From Bacteroidota bacterium (GTDB lineage Bacteria > Bacteroidota > Bacteroidia > Sphingobacteriales > Sphingobacteriaceae), in NCBI GenBank assembly GCA_023450085.1, contig JAEXHI010000005.1, positions 124,001 through 188,000 of the forward strand: 64,000 nucleotides of DNA, written 5' to 3'. Positions 17,884 through 26,372 of this stretch are shown here, one piece after another. The notes beneath the pieces were generated by a model. The model searched no databases. It saw only the letters and a program-made list of their open reading frames with translations, and was not told where the DNA came from. Position 1 is the first letter of the stretch. Every line of letters starts with the position of its first letter. Both the position numbers and the translations under genes were made by a program.

Positions 17884-18369
17884 ATGAAAATGAAAAAAAT
17901 CCTTACTATTAGTTGTATGGTGGCATTATTTGCCGCTTGTAGTGCCCCAAAGTATGTTAATCCTTATTCAACTTCTACACTAGTTAGTCATGACACCCAG
18001 GGCATTTTAACGCTTGTAGGTGTAAGTGATGAACTTGATAATGAAAAAGATGATGTGGGTAAAGCCGTGGCCACAGCAGCAGCTCATCAAAAAGCGTTAC
18101 GTCAATTGTTTTATATGGGCTTTCCTGGTACAGATTTTAAGAATCCCTTAATTACCAAAGGACAGTCGGTAGAAACCCAGCACGCCACTTTTTTTAAAGA
18201 TTTTTGGGCAACTGGTTACAAACAATTTATTACCGATAATAAAGTTGAATTTACCGGATGTAAAGAAGCTAAGAAATGTATCAAAGCGATTGCGACTTTT
18301 AAGGTTAATTATAATCAGCTTAGAAGATATTTAGAGCAAAACAAAGTACTTAATAAAATTGGTTTCTAA
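17884..18369 (+). CDS. Lipoprotein of the CsgG-like operon
   Basis: A 161-residue predicted lipoprotein: basic start, hydrophobic core and the lipobox FAACS, with lipidation expected on the Cys of AACSAPK. The mature part contains a DVGKAVATAAAHQKALRQLF helix, which recalls the LPP20-like domain of curli and flagellar accessory proteins, and a pair of cysteines in FTGCKEAKKCIKAIA. ATG codons at 17884 and 17890 are both possible. It follows the CsgG-like gene by 22 bp and its TAA overlaps the next ATG (TAATG at 18367-18371). The family is uncertain. Confidence 0.72.
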   Translation: MKMKKILTISCMVALFAACSAPKYVNPYSTSTLVSHDTQGILTLVGVSDELDNEKDDVGKAVATAAAHQKALRQLFYMGFPGTDFKNPLITKGQSVETQHATFFKDFWATGYKQFITDNKVEFTGCKEAKKCIKAIATFKVNYNQLRRYLEQNKVLNKIGF

Positions 18370-19280
18370 TGATGATTAATTTAAGAAGGCTTGCCGCTTA
18401 TTGTCTCCTAATCGTGGCAATTTGTATCGCAAACACAAGTTTTGCGCAAGTAGCTGCCACTAAAAGAGACGAAGCAGAGAGAGCTGCCGCCAAAATTATG
18501 GTAGTGCCTTACAATAAACAAGGCGAAGATATTAGGACCGTTTTAGACAGTAATCCGCACATTCGCACCGCAGTATCTAGAGTTAAAGAAGCATTTGATC
18601 AGCGTGGATGGTCAACAGTGGATTTTGCCGCTAGCTTAAGGGCTTCTGCCGCAAGCTCAGCATTTAGTGCTGATAGGCAAAGCGATTTTAAATCTGATCT
18701 ATTGCAAAGTTCGGGTGCCGATTTCTATGTGCAAGTAGACGTTCAGACCTCAAAAGATGATAGCGGGACAAATATTACTTTAGGGGTTACTGCTTTCGAA
18801 ACGCACACTGGAGCTAGCTTTTCTAATAAAACTGCTAGTAGTGGAAGATTTCAAACCAATGATTTTGAAAAACTTATAGATAGGGCTTTTGATAAAATTC
18901 GCGAGGAGTTTCTAAATACTTTGTTAAATAAAACCGACGAAATCAGAGAAATTGGTCGTGCAATTAAAATAGAGTTTAATCTAGACGAAAATGCAAAGCT
19001 GGATTTTGATTCGAAGGCTCCAGAAGGTGGTTATTTAAATGAATTTATAGAAGAATGGGTAGCCGCAAATGCTTTTAAAGGCAGGTCGAATTTAGAGGGT
19101 GTTGTAGAGAAAAAGATGATCTTTAGTGAAGTGAGAATTCCCTTAATGGATCAAGAAACCAACAAGCCGTATAACCCTAACAGGTTTGCCTCAGAAATTA
19201 TTAAGTTTTTGAGAAGTAAAGGCTTAGAGGCGAGCAGAAATATCAAGGGGCAGAATATTTTCATCACCATTAAATCATAA
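18369..19280 (+). CDS. DUF6175-like exported protein
   Basis: A 303-residue protein with a signal peptide (LAAYCLLIVAICIANTSFAQ). The mature part has two regions: residues 40-190 with a CsgG/LpoB-like pattern (AKIMVVPYNKQGEDIRTVLD, SGADFYVQVDVQTS, TNITLGVTAFETHTGASFSN), and a C-terminal domain (IKIEFNLDENAKLDFDS to the end) not known to me. The arrangement fits the Bacteroidota DUF6175 family. It overlaps the lipoprotein gene by one base and precedes the last operon gene by three bases, so translation is probably coupled. Function unknown; a shared envelope-assembly role with the other three products is inferred. Confidence 0.72.
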   Translation: MMINLRRLAAYCLLIVAICIANTSFAQVAATKRDEAERAAAKIMVVPYNKQGEDIRTVLDSNPHIRTAVSRVKEAFDQRGWSTVDFAASLRASAASSAFSADRQSDFKSDLLQSSGADFYVQVDVQTSKDDSGTNITLGVTAFETHTGASFSNKTASSGRFQTNDFEKLIDRAFDKIREEFLNTLLNKTDEIREIGRAIKIEFNLDENAKLDFDSKAPEGGYLNEFIEEWVAANAFKGRSNLEGVVEKKMIFSEVRIPLMDQETNKPYNPNRFASEIIKFLRSKGLEASRNIKGQNIFITIKS

Positions 19281-19283
19281 TCG

Positions 19284-20180
19284 ATGAGCCTTAAAAAAAT
19301 GGCGATTTTAGCTTTACTACTGGTTAATACTATAACACTAGCGGCTCAAGAAAGTAATCATATTGCTTACGATTTCTTAATTATCAATGAAAATAAGAAA
19401 ATTGCAAGAAGTAATTACAACAGCTTAATTGATAAAGTTAAAGGGATCTATCAAGGTAAAGTAACTTTCTCTAATCAGAGCCCTTTCACAATAATTCCTA
19501 GTATTGTAATAGTAGAACAGATAAATGCTGGTGAAATGCAGCAGAACATGTTGTTAAAGGTTGAAATTACTTTAGAAGCCAAAGATATAGATCATAATAT
19601 CATTTTTAACACTTACCGAAAAACGTTTACAGTGGTGGGTGCTGATCATCATTTAGCTATTTCAAAAGCAATCAATCAGGTTAGATCCAACGACAAACAG
19701 CTACAAGATTTTTTTGTAGTGGCCAATGGTAACATTATCAAGTTTTATAAAGAAAATTGTAATAAGATCATGGCTTCTGCAAAAACAAACATTGAAAGAA
19801 AGGAATTCGTAAAAGCTTTTAATTTTTTGAAATATATTCCTGAAGACATTTCCTGTTTTAAAGAGGTAGAAGGTTTGATTACTAAAATCTATATTGATCA
19901 GAAGGAAGAAAACTGTAAAAAGGTACTTCAAAAAGCCCATATATTAGAAGCTAAAGAAGAATACAATAACGCATTGCAACTTTTAAAGTACGCGGATCCG
20001 GTAACTTCTTGTTATAAGGATGTTAGTGATTTACTTCAACAGATAGGGAAAAAGGTTAACAAAGAAACTTTTGCCGATTTTGAGATGGAAAAATTGAAAT
20101 TTTCAAAATTAACAGATTTGCAAAAGATGAAAATCTTAGCTGACCATGCCGATCTTTTAACGGTTAATGTTAATAACTAG
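19284..20180 (+). CDS. Exported protein with cysteine-bounded helical repeats
   Basis: A 298-residue protein with a signal peptide (MAILALLLVNTITLAAQ). The first 150 residues look like an alpha/beta domain similar in pattern to the partner proteins upstream. After that come two repeats of about 60 residues, each starting with an N-C-x-K motif (ENCNKIMASAK, ENCKKVLQKAH), containing an F/L-L-K-Y turn and closing with a cysteine (DISCFKEV, TSCYKDV). The two cysteines of each unit could pair. It ends the operon and is followed by a strong terminator. No family name can be given. Confidence 0.68.
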   Translation: MSLKKMAILALLLVNTITLAAQESNHIAYDFLIINENKKIARSNYNSLIDKVKGIYQGKVTFSNQSPFTIIPSIVIVEQINAGEMQQNMLLKVEITLEAKDIDHNIIFNTYRKTFTVVGADHHLAISKAINQVRSNDKQLQDFFVVANGNIIKFYKENCNKIMASAKTNIERKEFVKAFNFLKYIPEDISCFKEVEGLITKIYIDQKEENCKKVLQKAHILEAKEEYNNALQLLKYADPVTSCYKDVSDLLQQIGKKVNKETFADFEMEKLKFSKLTDLQKMKILADHADLLTVNVNN

Positions 20181-20195
20181 TAGTTGATACCTCAT

Positions 20196-20233
20196 AAAAA
20201 TGTCCGTCGTTTTGTAAAATGACGGACATTTTT
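20196..20233 (+). terminator. Terminator of the CsgG-like operon
   Basis: AAAAATGTCCGTC and GACGGACATTTTT form a perfect 13-bp stem around 12 bases, with T-runs on both strands. It ends the operon at 16962-20180. Confidence 0.85.
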
Positions 20234-20288
20234 ATGCTAGAAAGAAATGCTTATGGTAATTTAAAATCAACATCATGTTGCTATCTGT

Positions 20289-20338
20289 CTATGTGTTTAG
20301 ATTTTTCTCTAATTATATGAGCCACATAGGCACATAGG
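20289..20338. repeat. CACATAGG-type repeat
   Basis: CTATGTGT at the left pairs with CCACATAGGCACATAGG at the right in an imperfect hairpin. The same sequence family appears at 3.74 kb and as a perfect 18-bp hairpin at 45.7 kb. The rest of the gap to dinB holds nothing recognisable. Confidence 0.5.
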
Positions 20339-20374
20339 AAACTCGATAGGATTAACTATGATTGTTTCCTATTT

Positions 20375-21466
20375 CTAAAAAAGCAACTTCTGCTCCTCTA
20401 TCCTATTTCTTTGCTTCGGTTTTGCTTCGTGGAAATTAGAAAAGCCAACTCCTAATAAACGTACCAGTTTTCCTCCAAAGTCTGTTTGTTCTATTAAGGT
20501 TTTTGCAGCTTGATAGGCATCGTTTTCATTGTTAATGGGATGCTCAAAAGAAATACTTCTGGTAATTTGCTTAAAGTCGGAAAATTTGACTTTAACGGTT
20601 AAGGTTCTGCCGAATAACTGGTATTGATTAATGCGTTTGAAGACCGACTGTGTAATTTGAAGTAGACGCTCATACATTTCGCTGCCCTTATCTAAATCGC
20701 TTCCAAAAGTATCTTCAGAGCTAATAGACTTGGTCTCTCTATCGGGCTTTACCGCACGGTGGTCAATTCCTCGCACAATGTTATAAAAGAACTTTCCTGA
20801 TTTGCCAAATAATAATGCCAAACGTTCTTCGGTCAGCTTTTTTAGGTCGCTACCCTTTCTGATTCCCTGCATTTTCATCCGCTCTGCGGTAACTTTACCT
20901 ACGCCATGAAACTTTTCAACGGGCAATTTTTCCATGAATTTTTCAATCTTGGAAGGTCCTATGAACGTTAAGCCGTCGGGTTTATTCATGTCGGAAGCAA
21001 TTTTTGCCACAAACTTATTAATGGAAACTCCCGCTGAGGCGGTCAATCCTAGTTCATCTTTAATGGCTTGTTTGATTTGTTCGGCAATGGTAATGGCAGA
21101 ACCGATGTTTAATTTATCTTCCGTTACATCTAAATAAGCTTCGTCTAAAGATAGTGGTTCGATTAAATCGGTATAGCGACTGAAAATTTCACGTATTTGT
21201 CGTGAAACTTCTTTGTAAACACTAAATCTCGGGTAAACAAAAATTGCGTAAGGACAAAGCTGCTGAGCCTTTTTGGAAGACATGGCCGAACGTACACCAT
21301 AAGTTCTGGCTTCGTAACTGGCCGTAGCAACTACTCCTCTCCCCTCTGGTGAACCGCCTACTACCAATGGTTTGCCTCTTAACTCGGGAAAATCACGTTG
21401 CTCTACGGAAGCATAAAAGGCGTCCATATCAATGTGGATGATTTTTCTAAGTTTTGGCGTTTCCAT
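20375..21466 (-). CDS. dinB: DNA polymerase IV (Y-family, DinB)
   Basis: A 363-residue translesion polymerase. The catalytic motifs are HIDMDAFYASVEQRD at the N-terminus and PLSLDEAYLDVTED near residue 100. The helix-hairpin-helix (KFHGVGKVTAERMKMQGI) and the little-finger domain up to the C-terminal end are complete. It extends primers across damaged or distorted template. The C-terminus ends RIEEQKLLF, which is a typical Q-x2-L-[FL]-like clamp-binding peptide. I use the ATG at 21466; a TTG nine bases upstream is less likely. It is a single gene with no SOS partner nearby. Confidence 0.95.
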   Translation of the reverse strand: METPKLRKIIHIDMDAFYASVEQRDFPELRGKPLVVGGSPEGRGVVATASYEARTYGVRSAMSSKKAQQLCPYAIFVYPRFSVYKEVSRQIREIFSRYTDLIEPLSLDEAYLDVTEDKLNIGSAITIAEQIKQAIKDELGLTASAGVSINKFVAKIASDMNKPDGLTFIGPSKIEKFMEKLPVEKFHGVGKVTAERMKMQGIRKGSDLKKLTEERLALLFGKSGKFFYNIVRGIDHRAVKPDRETKSISSEDTFGSDLDKGSEMYERLLQITQSVFKRINQYQLFGRTLTVKVKFSDFKQITRSISFEHPINNENDAYQAAKTLIEQTDFGGKLVRLLGVGFSNFHEAKPKQRNRIEEQKLLF

Positions 21467-21508
21467 TACTATCAAATGAAGTATTCTCTCTTACTTCAAA
21501 TTTAGCAT

Positions 21509-22258
21509 TTATTTGGTTTTTGGCTTACGACCAACGTTGATTACTGCGCCTACCGTAAAAACAGAGTGACCCGCATTTAAAAATTTTCTGCTTTTTAAAC
21601 CAATATTACTGCCACTGGTGTACTGTAGTTGTATTTGTTCGCTAAGCACCATTCTAGTAAAGAAAACAGGTTCTAAGAATACATTGTCTTCATTAGGTTG
21701 CATCACACCATTACGATAAAAATCATCTGTTTCTACAAAGCTCAAACGCCAAGCGGTACCGTAGTTTAATCCAAATTTAAAACCAAAGATATTGACGTCA
21801 TTTACTTTTTTGGAACTGTAGTTCACTTGGACGAACTTTTTGCTGTAAGCGGCATCATAAAAATCACTACTTACCACTACATCATTTTCGTATTCTCGAA
21901 AGGTTCTTTTGCTTCTGCCCGTGGCTAAACCTCCATAAATTTCAAGGATGCGATTGTTTTCAGGGCCAAATGTTTTAAAATATCCTCCACCAAATTCGAA
22001 TACTTTATGGTTGATATCTTTTTTTCGGCCTTCATTATTCATAAAACCAGCATTGGCCATTACGGCGAAGTGTTCGGTTACGGCATAAGCAGTATTGAAA
22101 CTGGCATTGCCCTTTAATGAAATGTGCGCACCACCAGCAAACTCACCTTTGGTAGTAAGCATTGGCGTATTGGGTACGCTGGGCATATAGATAGACGAGC
22201 AGCTGCTAAATAATAAGGCAGCAAATACGAGAGTAACTAGCTGATGTTTTATTGGCAT
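21509..22258 (-). CDS. Outer-membrane-type lipoprotein, unknown function
   Basis: A 249-residue protein with a lipoprotein signal (LVTLVFAALLFSSCSSIYM), lipidation expected on the Cys of SSCSS. The mature chain alternates aromatic and small residues (FAGGAHISLKGNASFNTAYA, FEFGGGYFKTFGPENNRILE, NIFGFKFGLNYGTAWRLSF) in a way typical of eight- to ten-stranded barrels or outer-membrane-associated beta proteins. The ATG at 22258 places the signal peptide properly; an upstream start at 22276 would add six residues. The end (VFTVGAVINVG) is a typical terminal strand. No specific family is recognised. Confidence 0.72.
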   Translation of the reverse strand: MPIKHQLVTLVFAALLFSSCSSIYMPSVPNTPMLTTKGEFAGGAHISLKGNASFNTAYAVTEHFAVMANAGFMNNEGRKKDINHKVFEFGGGYFKTFGPENNRILEIYGGLATGRSKRTFREYENDVVVSSDFYDAAYSKKFVQVNYSSKKVNDVNIFGFKFGLNYGTAWRLSFVETDDFYRNGVMQPNEDNVFLEPVFFTRMVLSEQIQLQYTSGSNIGLKSRKFLNAGHSVFTVGAVINVGRKPKTK

Positions 22259-22296
22259 ATTCCTACTATAACACAATTAAGCGTAGAAAATTGTTT

Positions 22297-22980
22297 TTAA
22301 AGTGAAAAATTCATCAGTTCCATCATTCTTTTAAATTCGGACTGTACCTCAGCCGTGATGGTAATTTTTTCGGAAGTTATTGGATGGTTGAAGGATAAGC
22401 TTGAGGCATGTAGCATCATCGTATTCATTTGAAGCTCTTCTTTGAAATAGCGATTTTGTTTGTTGCAACCGTGTGGCCTATCGCCAATAATGGGATGAAA
22501 AATATGGGCGAAATGTTTACGTAATTGGTGCATTCGGCCTGTAGTTGGATTGGCATCTACCAAACTATATCTGGAAGTTGGATGTTTACCAATGGCCAAT
22601 GGGATTTCAGCTTGTTGTAAGGTTACAAAACTGGTTTGAGCATCTTGTAGTGTACCATTTTCTTTGGCCAATGGATAGTCAATTTCCATTTCCGAAGGTG
22701 TGTATCCCCTAACGATGGCTAAGTAATGTTTATCTACCAAACCTTCCTGAAACTGCTTTTGCATGGCAATTTCCACTTCTTTATTAAAGGCAAATAACAA
22801 TACACCGCCCGTTTTTCTATCTAAACGATGTACTGGGTTTACGTGTTGGCCAATTTGGTCACGGAGCATCTGCAAGGCAAATTCTTTGGCATCATCTGCA
22901 ATTTTAGAGCGGTGAACTAATAAGCCATGGGGTTTATTAATGGCAATAAGTGAGTCGTCCTGATAAATAATTTCTAACAC
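22297..22980 (-). CDS. truC: tRNA pseudouridine(65) synthase TruC-like
   Basis: A 227-residue pseudouridine synthase of the RluA superfamily. It opens LEIIYQDDSLIAINKPHGLL, has the catalytic Asp in VNPVHRLDRKTGGVLLF, and the late motif NPTTGRMHQLRKHFAHIFHP. These stretches, including DQIGQHV, match TruC, which modifies U65 in tRNA, more closely than RluC/RluD; there is no S4 domain. The start codon is GTG (22980), consistent with the family N-terminus, and a near-consensus -7 element lies four bases upstream. It stands between a lipoprotein gene and the divergent chimeric gene. Confidence 0.87.
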   Translation of the reverse strand: MLEIIYQDDSLIAINKPHGLLVHRSKIADDAKEFALQMLRDQIGQHVNPVHRLDRKTGGVLLFAFNKEVEIAMQKQFQEGLVDKHYLAIVRGYTPSEMEIDYPLAKENGTLQDAQTSFVTLQQAEIPLAIGKHPTSRYSLVDANPTTGRMHQLRKHFAHIFHPIIGDRPHGCNKQNRYFKEELQMNTMMLHASSLSFNHPITSEKITITAEVQSEFKRMMELMNFSL

Positions 22981-23042
22981 GAGGCGAAGATAGAGATAAT
23001 AAATTCTTAAAATCTCACCTTTTTTATAACTTAATGATGTAT

Positions 23043-23050
23043 TATTTTCG
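23043..23050 (+). promoter_or_regulatory. Near-consensus -7 element of the chimeric gene
   Basis: TATTTTCG differs from TAnnTTTG at one base and ends six bases before the ATG at 23057, the same spacing as at the MATE and peroxidase genes. Confidence 0.4.
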
Positions 23051-23056
23051 CACCTT

Positions 23057-23509
23057 ATGCACCATCATTTACTTTTAATCCTAACGTTACTTTTTGTTGT
23101 GTTTCTATTGGTCATGCTAGCCCAGAGAATCAAAGTAGCCTACCCTATTTTTTTAGTACTAGCAGGTTTAGGAATTAGCTTTATCCCAGGGATTCCTGTG
23201 TTACATCTAGACCCCGAACTTATTTTCTTAATTTTCTTGCCACCCTTGCTTTATGAAGCAGCTTGGTACACCTCATGGAACGATTTCTGGAAATGGAAAC
23301 GCCCTATCGCTTTATTGGCTTTTGGTTTGGTGTTTTTTACTTCTACCATCATTGCCTATACTTCCGTTTCTTTAATTCCTGGCTTTACTTTTATTGCAGG
23401 TTTTAGAAATACCCAAACTTATAATCGCCTATGGGAGGCCCGACAAATTTGGGGTGCCATTACAAATAGTAGCCGCACATGGGGGAATTATGGTGAAAGA
23501 TATGGTTAG
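23057..23509 (+). pseudogene. Antiporter N-terminus fused to a bestrophin fragment, then frameshifted
   Basis: The first 110 residues are the start of a CPA1 Na+/H+ antiporter: AQRIKVAYPIFLVLAGLGIS, HLDPELIFLIFLPPLLYEAA and YTSWNDFWKWKRPIALLAFG. At residues 110-115 (about 23384-23401) the sequence changes within the same frame to the middle of a bestrophin-family channel (GFRNTQTYNRLWEARQIWGA, NSSRTWG). It then leaves the bestrophin frame at a run of five G (23481-23485) and stops at 23507-23509. The antiporter has lost its remaining transmembrane segments and ion-binding site, so this gene cannot make a working transporter. A deletion joining two neighbouring genes is the simplest explanation; a misassembly is the alternative. 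Confidence 0.8.
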
Positions 23510-24227
23510 AGACGTTGATGCTGCTACAGAAAAGGCAGTGCATCAAACTTTAATCTACAGGCATTTTGCTTGGTTAACCGCTTTACGCTTCCAGTTAAGA
23601 GAAAGCAGAGCTTGGGAGAATGTGAAAACCAGAAGCTATAACCGAGAATATTTGAAATATTACAGTGTGCCAGAATGGGAAGGAAATTTGGAAGAGGAAT
23701 TGAAAAAACATCTTAGTGCCGAGGAATTGGTTTTTATCTTGAAAAAGAAAAACAGAGCAGCGCAAATCTTAGCGTTGCAATCTACTCAGCTAAGAGCTTT
23801 GAACGAAGAAGGAAAAGTTTCCGATTTGAATTATGTGGAGATGACTGCCTTATTGAAAGATTTATATGATCAGCAAGGGAAAAGCGAACGTATTAAAAAC
23901 TTCCCCTATCCAAGGCAGTTTGCCAGCATTAATGTAATGTTTGTGTATTTGCTTTCTATCATTCTTCCTCTGGGTTTTTTAAACGAATTTTCTAAAATAG
24001 GTGCTGAATATGTATGGTTAACCATTCCTATCAGTGTGATTGTTGGTTGGGTGTTTTTTACTTTGGAGCAAATTGGAGAAAGCACCGAGAATCCGTTTGA
24101 AGGAAGTGCAAACGATGTGCCTATTAGCTCAATGAGTAGAGGAATTGAAATTGATTTAAGGGATATGCTTGGCGAAGAAGATTTACCAGCGCCTTTAACT
24201 GCTAATAGCAACAATATTTTGATGTAA
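23484..24227 (+). pseudogene. Bestrophin-family channel, C-terminal fragment out of frame
   Basis: This frame continues the bestrophin begun in the preceding entry: IMVKDMVRDVD, then IYRHFAWLTALRFQLRESRA, RIKNFPYPRQFASINVMFVY and the family signature ESTENPFEGSANDVPISSMS. It lacks the N-terminal membrane segments of an anion channel. Removing one G from the G5 run would join the two frames into a single 389-residue chimera from 23057 to 24227. The first in-frame ATG after the shift is at 23490, so a truncated protein could be made but would lack the channel start. An intact bestrophin lies at 26480-27340. Confidence 0.8.
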
Positions 24228-24235
24228 ATATCTCC

Positions 24236-24319
24236 AGACTTACGAAGTTTAACTTTAGTTTTTTATTGTTTTTCAATGGTAAAGTTGAGGGCTTTGCCTT
24301 TTCAAAACTTCGTAAGTCT
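24236..24319. repeat. AGACTTACGAAGTTT palindromic repeat, copy 1
   Basis: The element begins AGACTTACGAAGTTT and ends AAAACTTCGTAAGTCT, inverted arms of 15-16 bp. Inside lies AAAGTTGAGGGCTTTGCC. Further copies, full or partial, are at 24417, 25382 and 34921. This copy sits just after the chimeric pseudogene. Confidence 0.75.
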
Positions 24320-24340
24320 CTTTATTATTGATTTGTAAAA

Positions 24341-24410
24341 CCGATGCTGAAATAAATTCAGCATGACGTAGCGTTGATTTAGTGTCACCCTGAATGTATT
24401 TCGGCATCGG
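24341..24410. repeat. CCGATGC inverted repeat
   Basis: CCGATGCTGAAATA and TATTTCGGCATCGG are 14-bp inverted arms with one mismatch around GCATGACG and GTCACCCTGAAT. It resembles the GTCATCCTGA-type dispersed palindromes found in this phylum and lies between two copies of another repeat. Confidence 0.6.
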
Positions 24411-24416
24411 TCATGT

Positions 24417-24458
24417 GGTAAAGTTGAGGGTTTAACCATTTCTAAACTTCGTCAGTCT
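24417..24458. repeat. AGACTTACGAAGTTT repeat, partial copy 2
   Basis: Only the right half of the element is present: GGTAAAGTTGAGGGTTTAACC and then CTAAACTTCGTCAGTCT. It abuts the stop codon of the gene at 24458-25330. Confidence 0.6.
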
Positions 24459-25330
24459 CACTTCTTCTTGGAAAAATCTATCTTATTGGCGTATTTTTTC
24501 TTTATCTCTACCATTATTACCCCGTTAACTCCTTTTGAACCATAAAGCGCAGTTGCTTTTGCTCCTTTTAGGATATCTACTTTCTCTATCCAGTTTTGAT
24601 TTAAACTTTCTTTTTGTTGGGGACTGGCAATACAACTCTTTTTACCGGAATAAATCACATAAAGAGGTTCGCTAGAGACATAAATGGGTGAAATTCCACC
24701 TGCAAATACCATTATTATTTCTTCCAATTTAACTGTCACGTAGCTAGATGCTGCTTTTTCGACTACCTCATAACCGTTTAAATCAAATATGAGGATTAGA
24801 GCTTGTTTAGTTTTCTTTGTAGTGAAGGAAAAATTTCCATTGCGATCTGTTAAAGCTACAACATTGGTAAATCCCTTCATTTTTACCTTCACCCCTTCCA
24901 AAGGTTTTCCTGTTTCTTGGTTGGTTACTTTTCCTTTAATGGTGTCAACAATATTTGTTTCTAAAGTGCTTTGTTGTGATTTTGCAGCTAATAAAAATTG
25001 TTTATCATTTTGAACCGTTGTTACTACAGGACTAAGCGCTTTAACCGGCGTGATTACACTAGTGCCTATGGCCATAGGTAGCAAGAGCCAATTCCAATTT
25101 GCTTTTTGAGGATGAACAACAATGTCTCTATTCAATTGCGTAGGTAATAAACGACCGCAAACATTTTCCTTCTTCTTTTTGAAAAAATCAATCAGTTCTG
25201 CATCGGATTTTTGACTAAGGTCTACGATATGCTTTTCGCACTTGTCGCAAAAACGTCCAGCTTTAGAAGGCTGCATTTCGTCCCAATTCTCAGAACAGGG
25301 ATTGGTAAGGATCAATTGTAGCTTTTTCAA
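24458..25330 (-). CDS. Membrane protein with CarboxypepD_reg-like and TonB-plug-like domains
   Basis: A 290-residue protein with three parts. The first 55 residues are a conserved Cys-rich head (NPCSENWDEMQPSKAGRFCD, then CEKHIVDLS) seen in many Bacteroidota proteins. One membrane segment (WNWLLLPMAIGTSVITPVKA) follows near 79-98. The C-terminal half holds a carboxypeptidase-regulatory-like beta sandwich (KGKVTNQETGKPLEGVKVKM) and a short TonB-plug-like end (VDILKGAKATALYGSKGVNG). The start is TTG at 25330, the only start that keeps the conserved N-terminus. Function is unknown; such proteins are thought to work with outer-membrane uptake systems, but no SusC/D pair is near. Confidence 0.8.
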   Translation of the reverse strand: MKKLQLILTNPCSENWDEMQPSKAGRFCDKCEKHIVDLSQKSDAELIDFFKKKKENVCGRLLPTQLNRDIVVHPQKANWNWLLLPMAIGTSVITPVKALSPVVTTVQNDKQFLLAAKSQQSTLETNIVDTIKGKVTNQETGKPLEGVKVKMKGFTNVVALTDRNGNFSFTTKKTKQALILIFDLNGYEVVEKAASSYVTVKLEEIIMVFAGGISPIYVSSEPLYVIYSGKKSCIASPQQKESLNQNWIEKVDILKGAKATALYGSKGVNGVIMVEIKKKYANKIDFSKKK

Positions 25331-25381
25331 ATGGTTCTTTTTTTATTTCAGATGCGGAGAATTGCCGCATTCCATAAATAG

Positions 25382-25445
25382 AGACTTACGAAGTTTTTAG
25401 GAAGTAAAAGTTGAGTGCTTCGTCATTTCAAAACTTTGTAAGCCT
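25382..25445. repeat. AGACTTACGAAGTTT repeat, copy 3
   Basis: AGACTTACGAAGTTTTTAGG, then AAAGTTGAGTGCTTCG and CAAAACTTTGTAAGCCT. The right arm has two changes from the palindrome. It lies between two minus-strand genes. Confidence 0.65.
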
Positions 25446-25467
25446 TTAGGTCTACGAAACCTTTTGC

Positions 25468-26370
25468 TTAAGAAAAAAGGTGAAAAGCCGTTCGAAAAGT
25501 GTTGCAATGGGCGTCTACAATGATTTTGATATCTTCTGAATAGCCCCCGCCCATGCTCACCTGTAGTGGGATATTGTTTTTCAGACAGTTCTCAAAAACA
25601 ATCTGATCTCTTTGTTTACAGGCTTGTTTGCTTAAAGAAAGCTTACCCAGTTTATCACTTTCAAGTACGTCAACTCCAGAAAGATAAAAAATAAAATCAG
25701 GTTGATGTTTTTTGATGATTGTTGGTAAAGTGTCGTTTAGAATGGAAAGAAATTCTTCGTCCGGCGTGTTATCTGCCAAGGGGATATCTAAATCAGATTG
25801 TTCTTTTCGGAAAGGAAAATTCTTTTCACCGTGCATCGAGAAAGTAAATACCCGATTTTCGTGAGTGAAAATTTCAGCCGTACCGTTGCCTTGGTGCACA
25901 TCTAAGTCTACGATAAGGATTCGTTTAGCCAATTGATGGTTAAGTAGGTAATTGGCCGCAATGGCTTGGTCATTTAATAAACAAAAGCCTTCTCCCCAAT
26001 TGCTGCCTGCGTGGTGCGTACCTCCCGCTACATTAAAAGCAATGCCATTTTTTTGAGCATATATAGCTCCATCAATGGTACCTTGTGCAATTCTTATTTC
26101 CCGTTCAACCAATTGTGCGTCCAAAGGGAAGCCAATACGACGTTGCTCTTGGTAAGGCAAGGTGAGTTCTCTCAATTGTTGCCAATAGGCCGTATCGTGA
26201 GTAGTGATAATGTTTTCTTCAGCAGTTGGCTCAGGAGCAAATAAATGCTGTGCTTCTATCGTCCCTTCGTGCAATAGCTGTGCAGGAATAAGCTCATATT
26301 TAACCATTGGGAAACGATGCCCCGCTGGTAAAGGATGTGCGTAAATGGGATGATAAGCGATTTTGATCAT
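25468..26370 (-). CDS. Histone deacetylase family hydrolase
   Basis: A 300-residue member of the arginase/deacetylase fold (AcuC/AphA-like). Zinc-site and catalytic motifs are visible: GGTHHAGSNWGEGFCLLND with the His pair, LIVDLDVHQGNGTAEIF, FYLSGVDVLESDKLGKL and the closing MGGGYSEDI. Bacterial members deacetylate small substrates such as acetylpolyamines or acetyl-lysine of acetyl-CoA synthetase. No polyamine or acs gene is adjacent, so the substrate is open. The length is normal for the short bacterial type. It is monocistronic or loosely linked to the bestrophin gene 109 bp upstream. Confidence 0.9.
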   Translation of the reverse strand: MIKIAYHPIYAHPLPAGHRFPMVKYELIPAQLLHEGTIEAQHLFAPEPTAEENIITTHDTAYWQQLRELTLPYQEQRRIGFPLDAQLVEREIRIAQGTIDGAIYAQKNGIAFNVAGGTHHAGSNWGEGFCLLNDQAIAANYLLNHQLAKRILIVDLDVHQGNGTAEIFTHENRVFTFSMHGEKNFPFRKEQSDLDIPLADNTPDEEFLSILNDTLPTIIKKHQPDFIFYLSGVDVLESDKLGKLSLSKQACKQRDQIVFENCLKNNIPLQVSMGGGYSEDIKIIVDAHCNTFRTAFHLFS

Positions 26371-26372
26371 TT

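Noticed and set aside
16962..20180. Naming the four-gene operon a curli system
   Set aside because: There is no CsgA/CsgB repeat protein, the CsgG-like protein has no lipobox, and the similarity is of fold patterns only.
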